Source: Rhizobium sp. Q54
GTDB lineage: Bacteria > Pseudomonadota > Alphaproteobacteria > SMXS01
Direction of reading: 5' to 3'
NCBI GenBank assembly: GCA_945907245.1
Contig: CAMDTB010000029.1
Coordinates: 1-40,382 of the forward strand
DNA length: 40,382 nucleotides
Shown here: positions 33,633 through 40,382 of the stretch, piece by piece
How the letters are laid out: every line of letters starts with the position of its first letter
Position numbering within the stretch: the stretch's first letter is position 1
Made by a program: the position numbers and the translations under genes
The notes under the pieces: model-generated
Seen by the model: the letters and a program-made list of their open reading frames with translations, nothing else
Told to the model about the DNA's origin: nothing
Database searches by the model: none

Positions 33633-34481
33633 ATGATCGGCGTATTCGATTCAGGGTCCGGCGGCCTTACGGTGCTCGAGGCGCTGGTCGAGGCGCTGCC
33701 GGACGAATCCTTCCTGTATCTGGGCGATCATGCGCGCGCGCCCTATGGCGAGCGGGACAACGCCGAAATTGTTGCCTACACGACCGAAGCCATCGATTTC
33801 CTGATGCGCTCGGGTTGTCGCCTGGTGGTGATCGCCTGCAACACGGCGGCGTCTGTCGCCCTGCGCACCATCCAGCAGACCTGGCTGCCGCTACACCATC
33901 CGCGGAACCGCGTGCTCGGCGTGCTCGTCCCCATGGTCGAAGCGCTGGCCGGCGTGCCCTGGCACCGCGAAGTGCCGCATGAGGACGATATTCTGCTGTT
34001 TCCCCGCGTGGTGTTGTTCGGCACCACCAAAACCATCGAGAGCCGGGCCTATCTGGAAGAAGTGAACAAGCGCGCGCCGGGCTGCGACATCGTCCAGCAG
34101 GCGTGTCCCGGTCTCGCCGGCATGATCGAGGACGGCGCGTCCGAGACCGAATTGCTGGACGTGGTATCGAAACGGGTCGCGGCGGCGCTCGAAGGCCACA
34201 TGGGCTTCGTGCCCGATGCGGCGGTGCTGGGCTGCACCCATTATCCGCTGGTCCGCCACCTGTTCGCCTACTGCCTGCCGGAGGAAACGCGCATCCTGTC
34301 CCAGCCTGATCTCGTGGCGGACGCGCTGAGCGATTACCTGCGGCGGCGGCCGGAATTTTCCGACGCGGGGCAGGGCGGACGGACGGTGCGCTATCTGACA
34401 ACCGGCGACCCGGCGCATTTGCGGGGATTGGCCGTGTTCATGCAGAACCTGCACGGGCAGTTCACGCGGGTGAGGCTTTAG
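33633..34481 (+). CDS. murI: Glutamate racemase
   Basis: It makes D-glutamate for peptidoglycan. The 282 residues hold the two catalytic cysteines, Cys69 in VIACNTAAS and Cys201 in LGCTHYPL, and the N-terminal GVFDSGSGGLTVL with Asp6/Ser7, plus LGDHARAPYGER. Length is normal. It begins 6 bp after the carbonic anhydrase-like gene and ends 12 bp before a palindromic repeat. An aspartate racemase is less likely given the two-Cys motifs in their glutamate-type context. Confidence 0.95.
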   Translation: MIGVFDSGSGGLTVLEALVEALPDESFLYLGDHARAPYGERDNAEIVAYTTEAIDFLMRSGCRLVVIACNTAASVALRTIQQTWLPLHHPRNRVLGVLVPMVEALAGVPWHREVPHEDDILLFPRVVLFGTTKTIESRAYLEEVNKRAPGCDIVQQACPGLAGMIEDGASETELLDVVSKRVAAALEGHMGFVPDAAVLGCTHYPLVRHLFAYCLPEETRILSQPDLVADALSDYLRRRPEFSDAGQGGRTVRYLTTGDPAHLRGLAVFMQNLHGQFTRVRL

Positions 34482-34493
34482 CATCAACATAAC

Positions 34494-34581
34494 TTGTCAT
34501 CCCGGCGAAGGCCGGGAGCCAGAAAAGGGAAGGGATGCAGCCCTACGATCCCCTGGGTCCCGGCCTTCGCCGGGATGACAA
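34494..34581. repeat. Complete dispersed palindromic repeat between murI and phaC
   Basis: An 88-bp element: left arm TTGTCATCCCGGCGAAGGCC-GGGA (34494-34517) and its exact complement (34558-34581) around a 40-nt centre. Each arm also contains a small CCCGGCGAAGGCCGGG hairpin. The right arm recurs alone at 117-140. It lies between the 3' ends of convergent genes, where it may serve both as terminator. Confidence 0.85.
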
Positions 34582-34601
34582 AGAGATTTGGGATTTGAAA
34601 A

Positions 34602-36407
34602 CTAAGCCGCCGGCCGCGAACTGGTCACGTAACTCCCCGGCGCATCCTCGATGATCGTCAGGCCGCGATCACCCGGAACCCGCGCCGGGACCTTCTTGCC
34701 GGACTTCTTCGCTATCCAGGCTTGCCAGTCGGGCCACCACGAGCCGGGATGCTCGACGGCGCCTTCCATCCACTTTTCCAGCGTCTTCGGGTTCTTGTCG
34801 TTGACCCAGTAATTGTACTTGTTGGCGGCCGGCGGGTTGATCACGCCGGCGATGTGGCCGGAGCCGGCGAGCATGAACTTGGTCGGGCCGGAGAAGTGGT
34901 TCACGCCCGTGAACACCGACTTGTAGGGCGCGATATGGTCCTCCTTGCCGGCCTGCATGTAGATCGGCGTCTTGATCTTCGTGAGGTCGATCGGCACGCC
35001 GCCCAGCACGATGCCGCCCGGCGTCACCAGCCGGTTCTCGTGATACATGCGGTGCAGGTAATAGCTGTGCAGCGCCTGCGGCATCCGCGTGGAATCCGAG
35101 TTCCAGTACAGCAGGTCGAAGGGCATCGGGTCCTTGCCCATCAGATAGTTGTTCACCACGAACGACCAGATCAGGTCGTTGGAGCGCAGCATGTTGAAGG
35201 TGGTCGCCATGGAACTGGCGTCCAGATATCCCTTTTCGGCCATCTGCTTGTCGAGCTGCTCAAGCTGGTCGTCGTCGATGAACACGGAAAGGTCGCCGGC
35301 CTCGGTGAAATCCACCTGGGCGGTGAAGAACGTGGCCGAGTTGATCCGGTCGTCTTCCTTTGCCGCCATGTAGGCCAGCGTGCAGGCGAGCAGGGTGCCG
35401 CCGATGCAGTAGCCGATGGCGTTGACCTTGCGTTCGCCGGTCGCCTTCTCGATGGCGTCGAGGGCGGCGAGCGGGCCTTCGAACATGTAGTCCTCGAAGG
35501 TCTTCATGGCCTGGTGCTCGTCCGGGTTCACCCAGGACAGCACGAACACGGTATGGCCCTCGGACAGCGCCCAGCGGATGAACGAGTTCTTCGGCTGCAG
35601 GTCGAGGATGTAGAACTTGTTGATCCAGGGCGGCATGATCATCAGCGGCGTCTTGAACACCGTATCCGTGGTCGGCGTGTACTGGATCAGCTGGATCACC
35701 TCGTTCTGGAACACCACCTTGCCCGGCGTCGCCGCCACGTTGCGTCCCACCTCGAACGCGTCGAAGTCGGTCATCGAGATGGCGAGCTGGCCGTTGCCGC
35801 GGTCCAGGTCCTTGAGGACATTCTTCAGGCCGCGGATCAGGTTCTCGCCGCCGGTTTCGAATGTCTCGTGGAGCACTTCCGGATTGGTCAGCACGAAATT
35901 GGTCGGCGACATGGCATCGACGAACTGCTTGGAGAAGAACTCCAGCTTCTTGCGGGTGCGCTCGTCGAGCCCTTCGGCGTCGCGGATCGAGTTGGTGAAC
36001 CAGCGCGAGGTGACCAGATAGGACTGCTTGATGAAGTCGAAGATCTGGTTCTTTGTCCAGTCCTCGCCGGCGAAGCGGCGGTCGCCCGGCGCGGGTGAGA
36101 CGACGGGCGGCGGCTCCTGGCCAATGGCCCGCAACGCCATGTTCTGCCAGAGCACCATCAGGTCGCGCCACAGCTCGAGCTGGGCCTCGATGACCTTGGA
36201 CGGGTTCTGCATCCAGCTGGAGGCGAGCTCGACCCAGGCGTCGGCCATCTTGCTGGGATCGAGGCCGGGCACGTCCGGCGCGGACGCCTGCGGCTTCTTG
36301 AGGAACTGGGTGAGGAGCTTCTGGTACTCCATCGCGATCTCTCCCAGGTTCTCCGCCAGTTCGGGGCTGTAGCCCATCTGGCCGGATCCGTTTTCGCGCG
36401 ACGTCAT
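34602..36407 (-). CDS. phaC: Class I poly(3-hydroxyalkanoate) synthase
   Basis: It polymerises (R)-3-hydroxyacyl-CoA into PHA storage granules. The 601 residues include the PhaC N-terminal domain and an alpha/beta-hydrolase core with the lipase-like box GYCIGG (Cys334 as nucleophile), Asp in AGKEDHIAPYKS and His in GSGHIAGVINPP. WVNPDEHQAMKTFEDYM and PPWINKFYILDLQPKNSF are typical of class I, single-subunit synthases. The ATG at 36407 is chosen because GGAGGA lies 5 nt before it; the frame is open 81 nt further up. phaA/phaB and a phasin gene are not in the window. Confidence 0.96.
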   Translation of the reverse strand: MTSRENGSGQMGYSPELAENLGEIAMEYQKLLTQFLKKPQASAPDVPGLDPSKMADAWVELASSWMQNPSKVIEAQLELWRDLMVLWQNMALRAIGQEPPPVVSPAPGDRRFAGEDWTKNQIFDFIKQSYLVTSRWFTNSIRDAEGLDERTRKKLEFFSKQFVDAMSPTNFVLTNPEVLHETFETGGENLIRGLKNVLKDLDRGNGQLAISMTDFDAFEVGRNVAATPGKVVFQNEVIQLIQYTPTTDTVFKTPLMIMPPWINKFYILDLQPKNSFIRWALSEGHTVFVLSWVNPDEHQAMKTFEDYMFEGPLAALDAIEKATGERKVNAIGYCIGGTLLACTLAYMAAKEDDRINSATFFTAQVDFTEAGDLSVFIDDDQLEQLDKQMAEKGYLDASSMATTFNMLRSNDLIWSFVVNNYLMGKDPMPFDLLYWNSDSTRMPQALHSYYLHRMYHENRLVTPGGIVLGGVPIDLTKIKTPIYMQAGKEDHIAPYKSVFTGVNHFSGPTKFMLAGSGHIAGVINPPAANKYNYWVNDKNPKTLEKWMEGAVEHPGSWWPDWQAWIAKKSGKKVPARVPGDRGLTIIEDAPGSYVTSSRPAA

Positions 36408-36540
36408 TGGAGTCCTCCGTTCCCTTGGCCTGTAGCTTACCCGAAATGGCGCCGGAGTGAAAAGTAACCGCGAATCCGCCGCGCGCACCCGTTATTCCGG
36501 CGCATCAGATATGCCTCCCAAAGCCGCTTCAGGATGCGCT

Positions 36541-36568
36541 TTGACTTGATCGGGCTCCCTGCTATTAG
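36541..36568 (+). promoter_or_regulatory. Candidate sigma-70 promoter of the aminotransferase-hom operon
   Basis: TTGACT (36541-36546), 16-bp spacer, TATTAG (36563-36568), in the 189-bp gap from phaC. Transcription would start near 36575, giving a short leader of about 22 nt before the ATG at 36597. Confidence 0.6.
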
Positions 36569-36596
36569 AGTGCTTCCCAACCGAAAGTAAGGAACC

Positions 36597-37814
36597 ATGT
36601 CCGCCGAGTTTCATCGCATCAAACGCCTGCCTCCCTATGTGTTCGCCGAAGTGAATGCGATGAAGGCAGCCGCGCGAGCTCGCGGGGAGGACGTCATCGA
36701 CTTCGGCATGGGCAATCCGGACCTGCCAACCCCGCAGCACATCGTCGACAAGCTGGTCGAGACGGTGAGGAATCCCCGTACCCACCGCTACTCGCAGTCG
36801 CGTGGCGTTCCGGGGCTGCGCAAGGCGTTCGTGAACTATTACGGGCGCCGTTTCGGCGTCGACCTGAACCAGGAAACCGAGGTGATCGTCACCCTCGGGT
36901 CCAAGGAAGGCCTGGCCAATTTGGCGTCGGCGATCAGCGCGCCGGGCGACGTGATCCTGGTGCCAAATCCGTCCTATCCGATCCATGCCTTCGGCTTCAT
37001 CATCGCCGATGCGGCGATCAGGCATCTGCCAATGGCGCTCGATGGCGATTTCACCGCCACTTTCATGCGCGGGTTGGCGCACGCCGTGAAGCATTCGGTG
37101 CCGGCGCCGATGGCCGTGGTGGTGAACTTCCCGGCCAATCCCACCGCCAAGGTGGTCGACCTGGACTTCTATGCCGAGGTCGTCAATTTCTGCCGCAAGA
37201 ACAACCTCTACGTTCTGTCGGACCTGGCCTATGCCGAGATCTATTTCAACGACGTGCCGCCGCCGTCGATCCTGCAGGTGCCGGGCGCCAGGGACGTGGC
37301 CGTGGAGTTCACCTCCATGTCCAAGACCTATTCCATGCCCGGCTGGCGCATCGGCTTTGCCGCCGGCAACGCCAAGCTGATTTCGGCGTTGTCGCGCATC
37401 AAGTCTTACCTGGACTATGGCGCGTTCACGCCGATCCAGGTGGCCGCGACCGCCGCCCTCAACGGTCCGCAGGACTGCGTCGAGGAGGCGCGCCAGATCT
37501 ACAAGCACCGCCGCGACGTGCTGATCTCCAGCTTCGCCCAGGCCGGCTGGGAAATCCCCAGTCCCGAAGCGACCATGTTCGCGTGGGTGCCGGTGCCGGA
37601 GCAATATGCCCATCTCGGCTCGAACGAATTCGCCAAGCTGCTGCTGCAGGAAGCGTCGGTCGCCGTCGCGCCGGGCATCGGTTTTGGCGAGTACGGCGAC
37701 AACCACGTCCGCATCGCCATCGTCGAGAACGAGCAGCGTATCCGCCAGGCGGCCCGCGCCGTCCGCAAGTTCTTCAGCAGCGGCGTGCAGGAGCTCAAGG
37801 TGGTGAACGGATGA
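36597..37814 (+). CDS. Class I/II aminotransferase, AlaC-like
   Basis: A 405-residue PLP aminotransferase of fold type I. Motifs: VIDFGMGNPDLPTP, HRYSQSRGVPGLRKAF, VNFPANPTAKV, SDLAYAEIYF, the PLP lysine in SMSKTYSMPGWRIG, and GEYGDNHVRIAIVENEQRI. It belongs to the group variously annotated as AlaC (glutamate-pyruvate aminotransferase) or LL-diaminopimelate aminotransferase; the amino donor cannot be decided from sequence. AAGGA lies 4 nt before the ATG. Its stop overlaps hom (ATGA), tying it to aspartate-family amino acid synthesis; this pair is common in alphaproteobacteria. Confidence 0.9.
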   Translation: MSAEFHRIKRLPPYVFAEVNAMKAAARARGEDVIDFGMGNPDLPTPQHIVDKLVETVRNPRTHRYSQSRGVPGLRKAFVNYYGRRFGVDLNQETEVIVTLGSKEGLANLASAISAPGDVILVPNPSYPIHAFGFIIADAAIRHLPMALDGDFTATFMRGLAHAVKHSVPAPMAVVVNFPANPTAKVVDLDFYAEVVNFCRKNNLYVLSDLAYAEIYFNDVPPPSILQVPGARDVAVEFTSMSKTYSMPGWRIGFAAGNAKLISALSRIKSYLDYGAFTPIQVAATAALNGPQDCVEEARQIYKHRRDVLISSFAQAGWEIPSPEATMFAWVPVPEQYAHLGSNEFAKLLLQEASVAVAPGIGFGEYGDNHVRIAIVENEQRIRQAARAVRKFFSSGVQELKVVNG

Positions 37815-39100
37815 GTGGGCCGCTCCGGGTAGGGGTGGCCGGTCTCGGCACGGTCGGCGGCGGCGTCCTGCAGCTGCTGAACGGGAATGGCGCTCTGATC
37901 ACCCATCGCTGCGGCCGTGAAATCAAGGTCACCGCCGTTTCGGCGCGCAACCGCGATCGCGACCGGGGCATCGCGCTCGAGGGCATCGCCTGGCACGACA
38001 ACGCCCTGGACCTGGCGTCCGATCCCAATGTGGACGTGGTCGTCGAGCTGATCGGCGGCGCCGACGGCATCGCCGCCGAGCTGGTCGAAGCGGCGCTGAA
38101 GGCCGGCAAATCCGTGGTCACCGGCAACAAGGCGCTGATCGCCCGGCACGGGCCGCGGCTTGCCGCGCTGGCCGAGACGCAGGGCGTGGCGCTGCGTTTC
38201 GAGGCGGCGGTCGCCGGCGGCATCCCCATCGTCAAGGCGTTGAGCGAGGGGCTCGCCGGCAACAGCCTGTCGCGCATCTACGGCATCCTCAACGGCACCT
38301 GCAACTACATCCTGACCGAGATGGAGTATACCGGCCGGGCGTTCGAGGACGTGCTCGCCGAGGCGCAGCAACTGGGCTACGCCGAGGCCGACCCGAGCTT
38401 CGACGTCGACGGCATCGACACCGCCCACAAGCTGGCGATCCTTGCCAGCGTCGCGTTCGGCACGCCGCTCGACTTCGAGTCGATCTTCGTCGAGGGCATC
38501 CGCCATATCACGCCGCTCGACATCGAGTTTGCCGCCGAGCTCGGCTACCGGATCAAGCTGATCGGCATCGCGACCCATGGCGAGAAAGGCCTGCTGCAGC
38601 GCGTGCATCCGTGCCTCGTCGCCGCCGACAAGGCCATCGCCGCGGTCAACGGCGTGTTCAACGCGGTGGTCGCCGAAGGCGATTTCGTCGGCCAGACCGT
38701 CTATCAGGGCCGGGGCGCCGGCGCTGGACCGACCGCGTCCGCCGTGGCCGCCGACCTCGTCGACATCGCCCAGGGCCATACGCATGCCGTGCTGTCGCCG
38801 CCGATGGCGGGCAGCAAGACGAAGAGCCTCACCATGGACGGCAACGAAGGCCGCTACTACGTGCGGCTGTCGGTGGACGACCAGCCGGGTGTGATCGCCG
38901 AGATCGCCGCCGCCCTGCGCGACGAATCGGTGTCCATGGAGGAACTGCTGCAGCGGCCCAACGGCTCGGGCCAGCCGGTCAGTTTCGTGATGACCACCCA
39001 TGAAGTGGCCGAGGCGAAGATGATGCGGGCGCTGGCCAGGATCGCCAGGTTGCCGTTCATCGCCGAAAAACCCGAAGTGATCCGGATTGAAACATTCTGA
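37811..39100 (+). CDS. hom: Homoserine dehydrogenase
   Basis: It reduces aspartate semialdehyde to homoserine, the branch point to threonine and methionine. The 429 residues comprise a Rossmann domain (RVGVAGLGTVGGGVLQLL), the catalytic domain (SVVTGNKALIARHG, AAVAGGIPIVKALSEGL, ILNGTCNYILTEM, AEADPSFDVDGIDTAHKLAI) and a C-terminal ACT domain from about residue 350 (YYVRLSVDDQPGVIAEIA), which usually gives feedback inhibition by threonine. The ATG at 37811 overlaps the aminotransferase stop; the frame is open far upstream but the Rossmann motif sets the start. Confidence 0.97.
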   Translation: MSGPLRVGVAGLGTVGGGVLQLLNGNGALITHRCGREIKVTAVSARNRDRDRGIALEGIAWHDNALDLASDPNVDVVVELIGGADGIAAELVEAALKAGKSVVTGNKALIARHGPRLAALAETQGVALRFEAAVAGGIPIVKALSEGLAGNSLSRIYGILNGTCNYILTEMEYTGRAFEDVLAEAQQLGYAEADPSFDVDGIDTAHKLAILASVAFGTPLDFESIFVEGIRHITPLDIEFAAELGYRIKLIGIATHGEKGLLQRVHPCLVAADKAIAAVNGVFNAVVAEGDFVGQTVYQGRGAGAGPTASAVAADLVDIAQGHTHAVLSPPMAGSKTKSLTMDGNEGRYYVRLSVDDQPGVIAEIAAALRDESVSMEELLQRPNGSGQPVSFVMTTHEVAEAKMMRALARIARLPFIAEKPEVIRIETF

Positions 39101-39115
39101 GTTTAGGGACTGCCG

Positions 39116-40105
39116 ATGAACAGGGACGGGCGAGTGAAGAAGGACATGGATATCAAGTCGGCGCTGGACCGGATGCTGGTCCTCGAAATCGTGCGCGTCA
39201 CGGAAGCCGCCGCCATCGCCGCGCATCGCCTGGTGGGCCGCGGTGACGAGAAGGCCGCAGACCAGGCCGCCGTCGATGCCATGCGCACCCAGCTCAACAA
39301 TCTCGACATCGAAGGCATCATCGTCATCGGCGAGGGCGAACGTGACGAAGCGCCCATGCTCTATATCGGCGAGGAAGTCGGTCGCGGCGGTCCCAAGGTC
39401 GACATCGCGCTCGATCCGCTCGAAGGCACCACGATCGCGGCAAAGGCCATGCAGAATTCGCTGGCAGTGATCGCGATCGGTGAGTCGGGCACCATGCTGC
39501 GTGCGCCGGACGTCTACATGGACAAGATCGCCATCGGCGGCGGCTACGCGAAGGACCTTGTAGACCTGGACAAGAAGCCCAGGGAAAACCTCGAGGCGCT
39601 CGCCAAGGCGAAGGGTGTGCCGATCGGCGAACTGACCGCCTGCGTCCTCGACCGTCCGCGCCACGCCGAGCTGATCCGCGAAATCCGCGAGGCCGGCGCC
39701 CGCATCCATCTGATCGGCGACGGCGACATCGCCGGCGTCATCGCAACCACCGATCCGAACACCGGCATCGACATCTACATGGGTTCGGGCGGCGCGCCGG
39801 AAGGCGTGCTGGCGGCTGCGGCGCTGCGCAGCATCGGCGGCCAGATCCAGGGCCGGCTGCTGTTCAAGTCCGACGACGAGAGGGCCCGCGCCGCCAAGTG
39901 GGGCGTGAAGGACCTGAACCGCAAATACAATCTCGAGGACATGGTGTCGGGCGACGTGATCTTCGCCGCGACCGGCGTGACCGACGGCTCCATGCTGGAA
40001 GGCGTGCGGCTGATCCCGGGCGGGTGCACCACCGAGACCATCGTGATGCGGTCGTGGTCGCAGACCATCCGCACCATCAAGACCCAGCACCGCGGCAAGA
40101 GGTAA
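39116..40105 (+). CDS. glpX: Fructose-1,6-bisphosphatase, class II
   Basis: It removes the 1-phosphate of fructose 1,6-bisphosphate in gluconeogenesis. The 329 residues show the class II signatures IVIGEGERDEAPMLYIGE, DIALDPLEGTTIAAK, LIGDGDIAGVIATT and MGSGGAPEGVLAAAALR. The ATG at 39116 has AGGGA 7 nt before it; a second ATG at 39146 (MDIKSALDRM) also has an AAGGA but only one base away, so it is less likely. It follows hom by 15 bp, and recJ starts 1 nt after its stop, an order I recognise from other alphaproteobacteria. Confidence 0.96.
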   Translation: MNRDGRVKKDMDIKSALDRMLVLEIVRVTEAAAIAAHRLVGRGDEKAADQAAVDAMRTQLNNLDIEGIIVIGEGERDEAPMLYIGEEVGRGGPKVDIALDPLEGTTIAAKAMQNSLAVIAIGESGTMLRAPDVYMDKIAIGGGYAKDLVDLDKKPRENLEALAKAKGVPIGELTACVLDRPRHAELIREIREAGARIHLIGDGDIAGVIATTDPNTGIDIYMGSGGAPEGVLAAAALRSIGGQIQGRLLFKSDDERARAAKWGVKDLNRKYNLEDMVSGDVIFAATGVTDGSMLEGVRLIPGGCTTETIVMRSWSQTIRTIKTQHRGKR

Positions 40106-40106
40106 C

Positions 40107-40382
40107 ATGGCGGGCACGGACACCGGTCAGCCCGCGATCCTCGGTGTCCGGAGTTCCCTGACCGGCCAGTCCTGGCACATGGCGGATGCCGACGAGCGTC
40201 TGGTACAGGCCTGCGCCCAGCGCCATTCGATTCCCGAGGTGGTCGCCCGCGTGCTACTGGCCCGCGGCATCGACATCGACGAGGCGCCCGCCTTCCTCAA
40301 TCCCACCATCCGCACGCTGTTGCCGTCGCTGCCGGCGCTGCGCGACATGGACAAGGCCGTCGGGCGGCTGGTCCGTGCCATT
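40107..40382 (+). CDS. recJ: Single-stranded-DNA exonuclease RecJ, N-terminal part (runs off the window edge)
   Basis: Only the first 92 residues are in the window, without a stop. They fit the RecJ N-terminus before the DHH domain: LTGQSWHMADADERL, AQRHSIPEVVARVLLARGID, DEAPAFLNPTIRTLLPSLPA and the start of the LRDMDKAVGRLVRAI helix. RecJ is a 5'-3' exonuclease of recombination and mismatch repair. The catalytic DHH motifs would lie further on. The ATG follows the glpX stop by 1 nt, so translation is coupled. Confidence 0.9.
   Translation, partial: MAGTDTGQPAILGVRSSLTGQSWHMADADERLVQACAQRHSIPEVVARVLLARGIDIDEAPAFLNPTIRTLLPSLPALRDMDKAVGRLVRAI

Noticed and set aside
37499-40123. Long minus-strand open frame (874 codons)
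   Set aside because: Antisense to the end of the aminotransferase gene, hom and glpX. Composition is that of a GC-codon shadow; no domain or ribosome site.

Overview
The window is about 40 kb of a high-GC alphaproteobacterial chromosome. Three things point there: Shemin-pathway hemA (5-aminolevulinate synthase), a core gene order that alphaproteobacteria share (rpiB-glyA-nrdR-ribD-ribE-ribB-ribH-nusB-thiL ... hppA-bamE-plsX-fabH-ihfA-merR-like-tRNA-Pro), and a RibB with a degenerate GTP cyclohydrolase II half. PHA synthase, Cox15-type heme A synthase and a LuxI/LuxR locus fit a free-living aerobic or microaerobic member, possibly a Rhodospirillales-like lineage. I cannot name the genus.

Layout. 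1-140: the 3' end of an IS30-family transposase running into half of a dispersed palindromic repeat. 147-2060 (minus): hemB behind a LysR-type regulator. 2229-7101 (plus): a valine/isobutyrate catabolic set (acylating aldehyde dehydrogenase, isobutyryl-CoA dehydrogenase, 3-hydroxyisobutyryl-CoA hydrolase, mmsB). 7113-7217: composite palindromic repeat. 7271-9119: methionine salvage genes mtnB-mtnD-mtnC. 9181-11669: a small secreted protein, hemA with an FNR/FixK-type box, and a DUF1287 protein. 11816-18788: rpiB, glyA, nrdR, the riboflavin genes, nusB and thiL, tightly packed. 19027-21712: a quorum-sensing island (two tandem luxR-type genes, luxI with a lux box, a 61-residue protein and a strong terminator). 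21966-24059: H+-pumping pyrophosphatase. 24276-29362: bamE (minus), a Cbp3-like cytochrome bc1 chaperone gene, a YceD-family gene, rpmF, plsX, fabH, ihfA, a MerR-like gene and tRNA-Pro(GGG). 29414-30750: ctaA and cutA. 30911-34481: rplM-rpsI, argC, gamma carbonic anhydrase, murI. 34494-34581: complete palindromic repeat. 34602-36407 (minus): phaC. 36597-40382: AlaC-like aminotransferase, hom, glpX and the start of recJ.

Most of this is housekeeping. The accessory part that stands out is the quorum-sensing locus, set between thiL and hppA. Its first gene is a LuxR-like protein that has lost the signal-pocket signature and a recognisable recognition helix. The second is a canonical LuxR. LuxI has its own promoter region with a 20-bp lux box and several further dyads, and is followed after 1 nt by an unrecognised small helical protein. 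Other points worth a look are an acylating (SauS/EutE-like) aldehyde dehydrogenase where MmsA would be expected in the valine cluster, the FNR-type box before hemA, a LysR gene coupled to hemB, and an IS30 end abutting a palindromic repeat.
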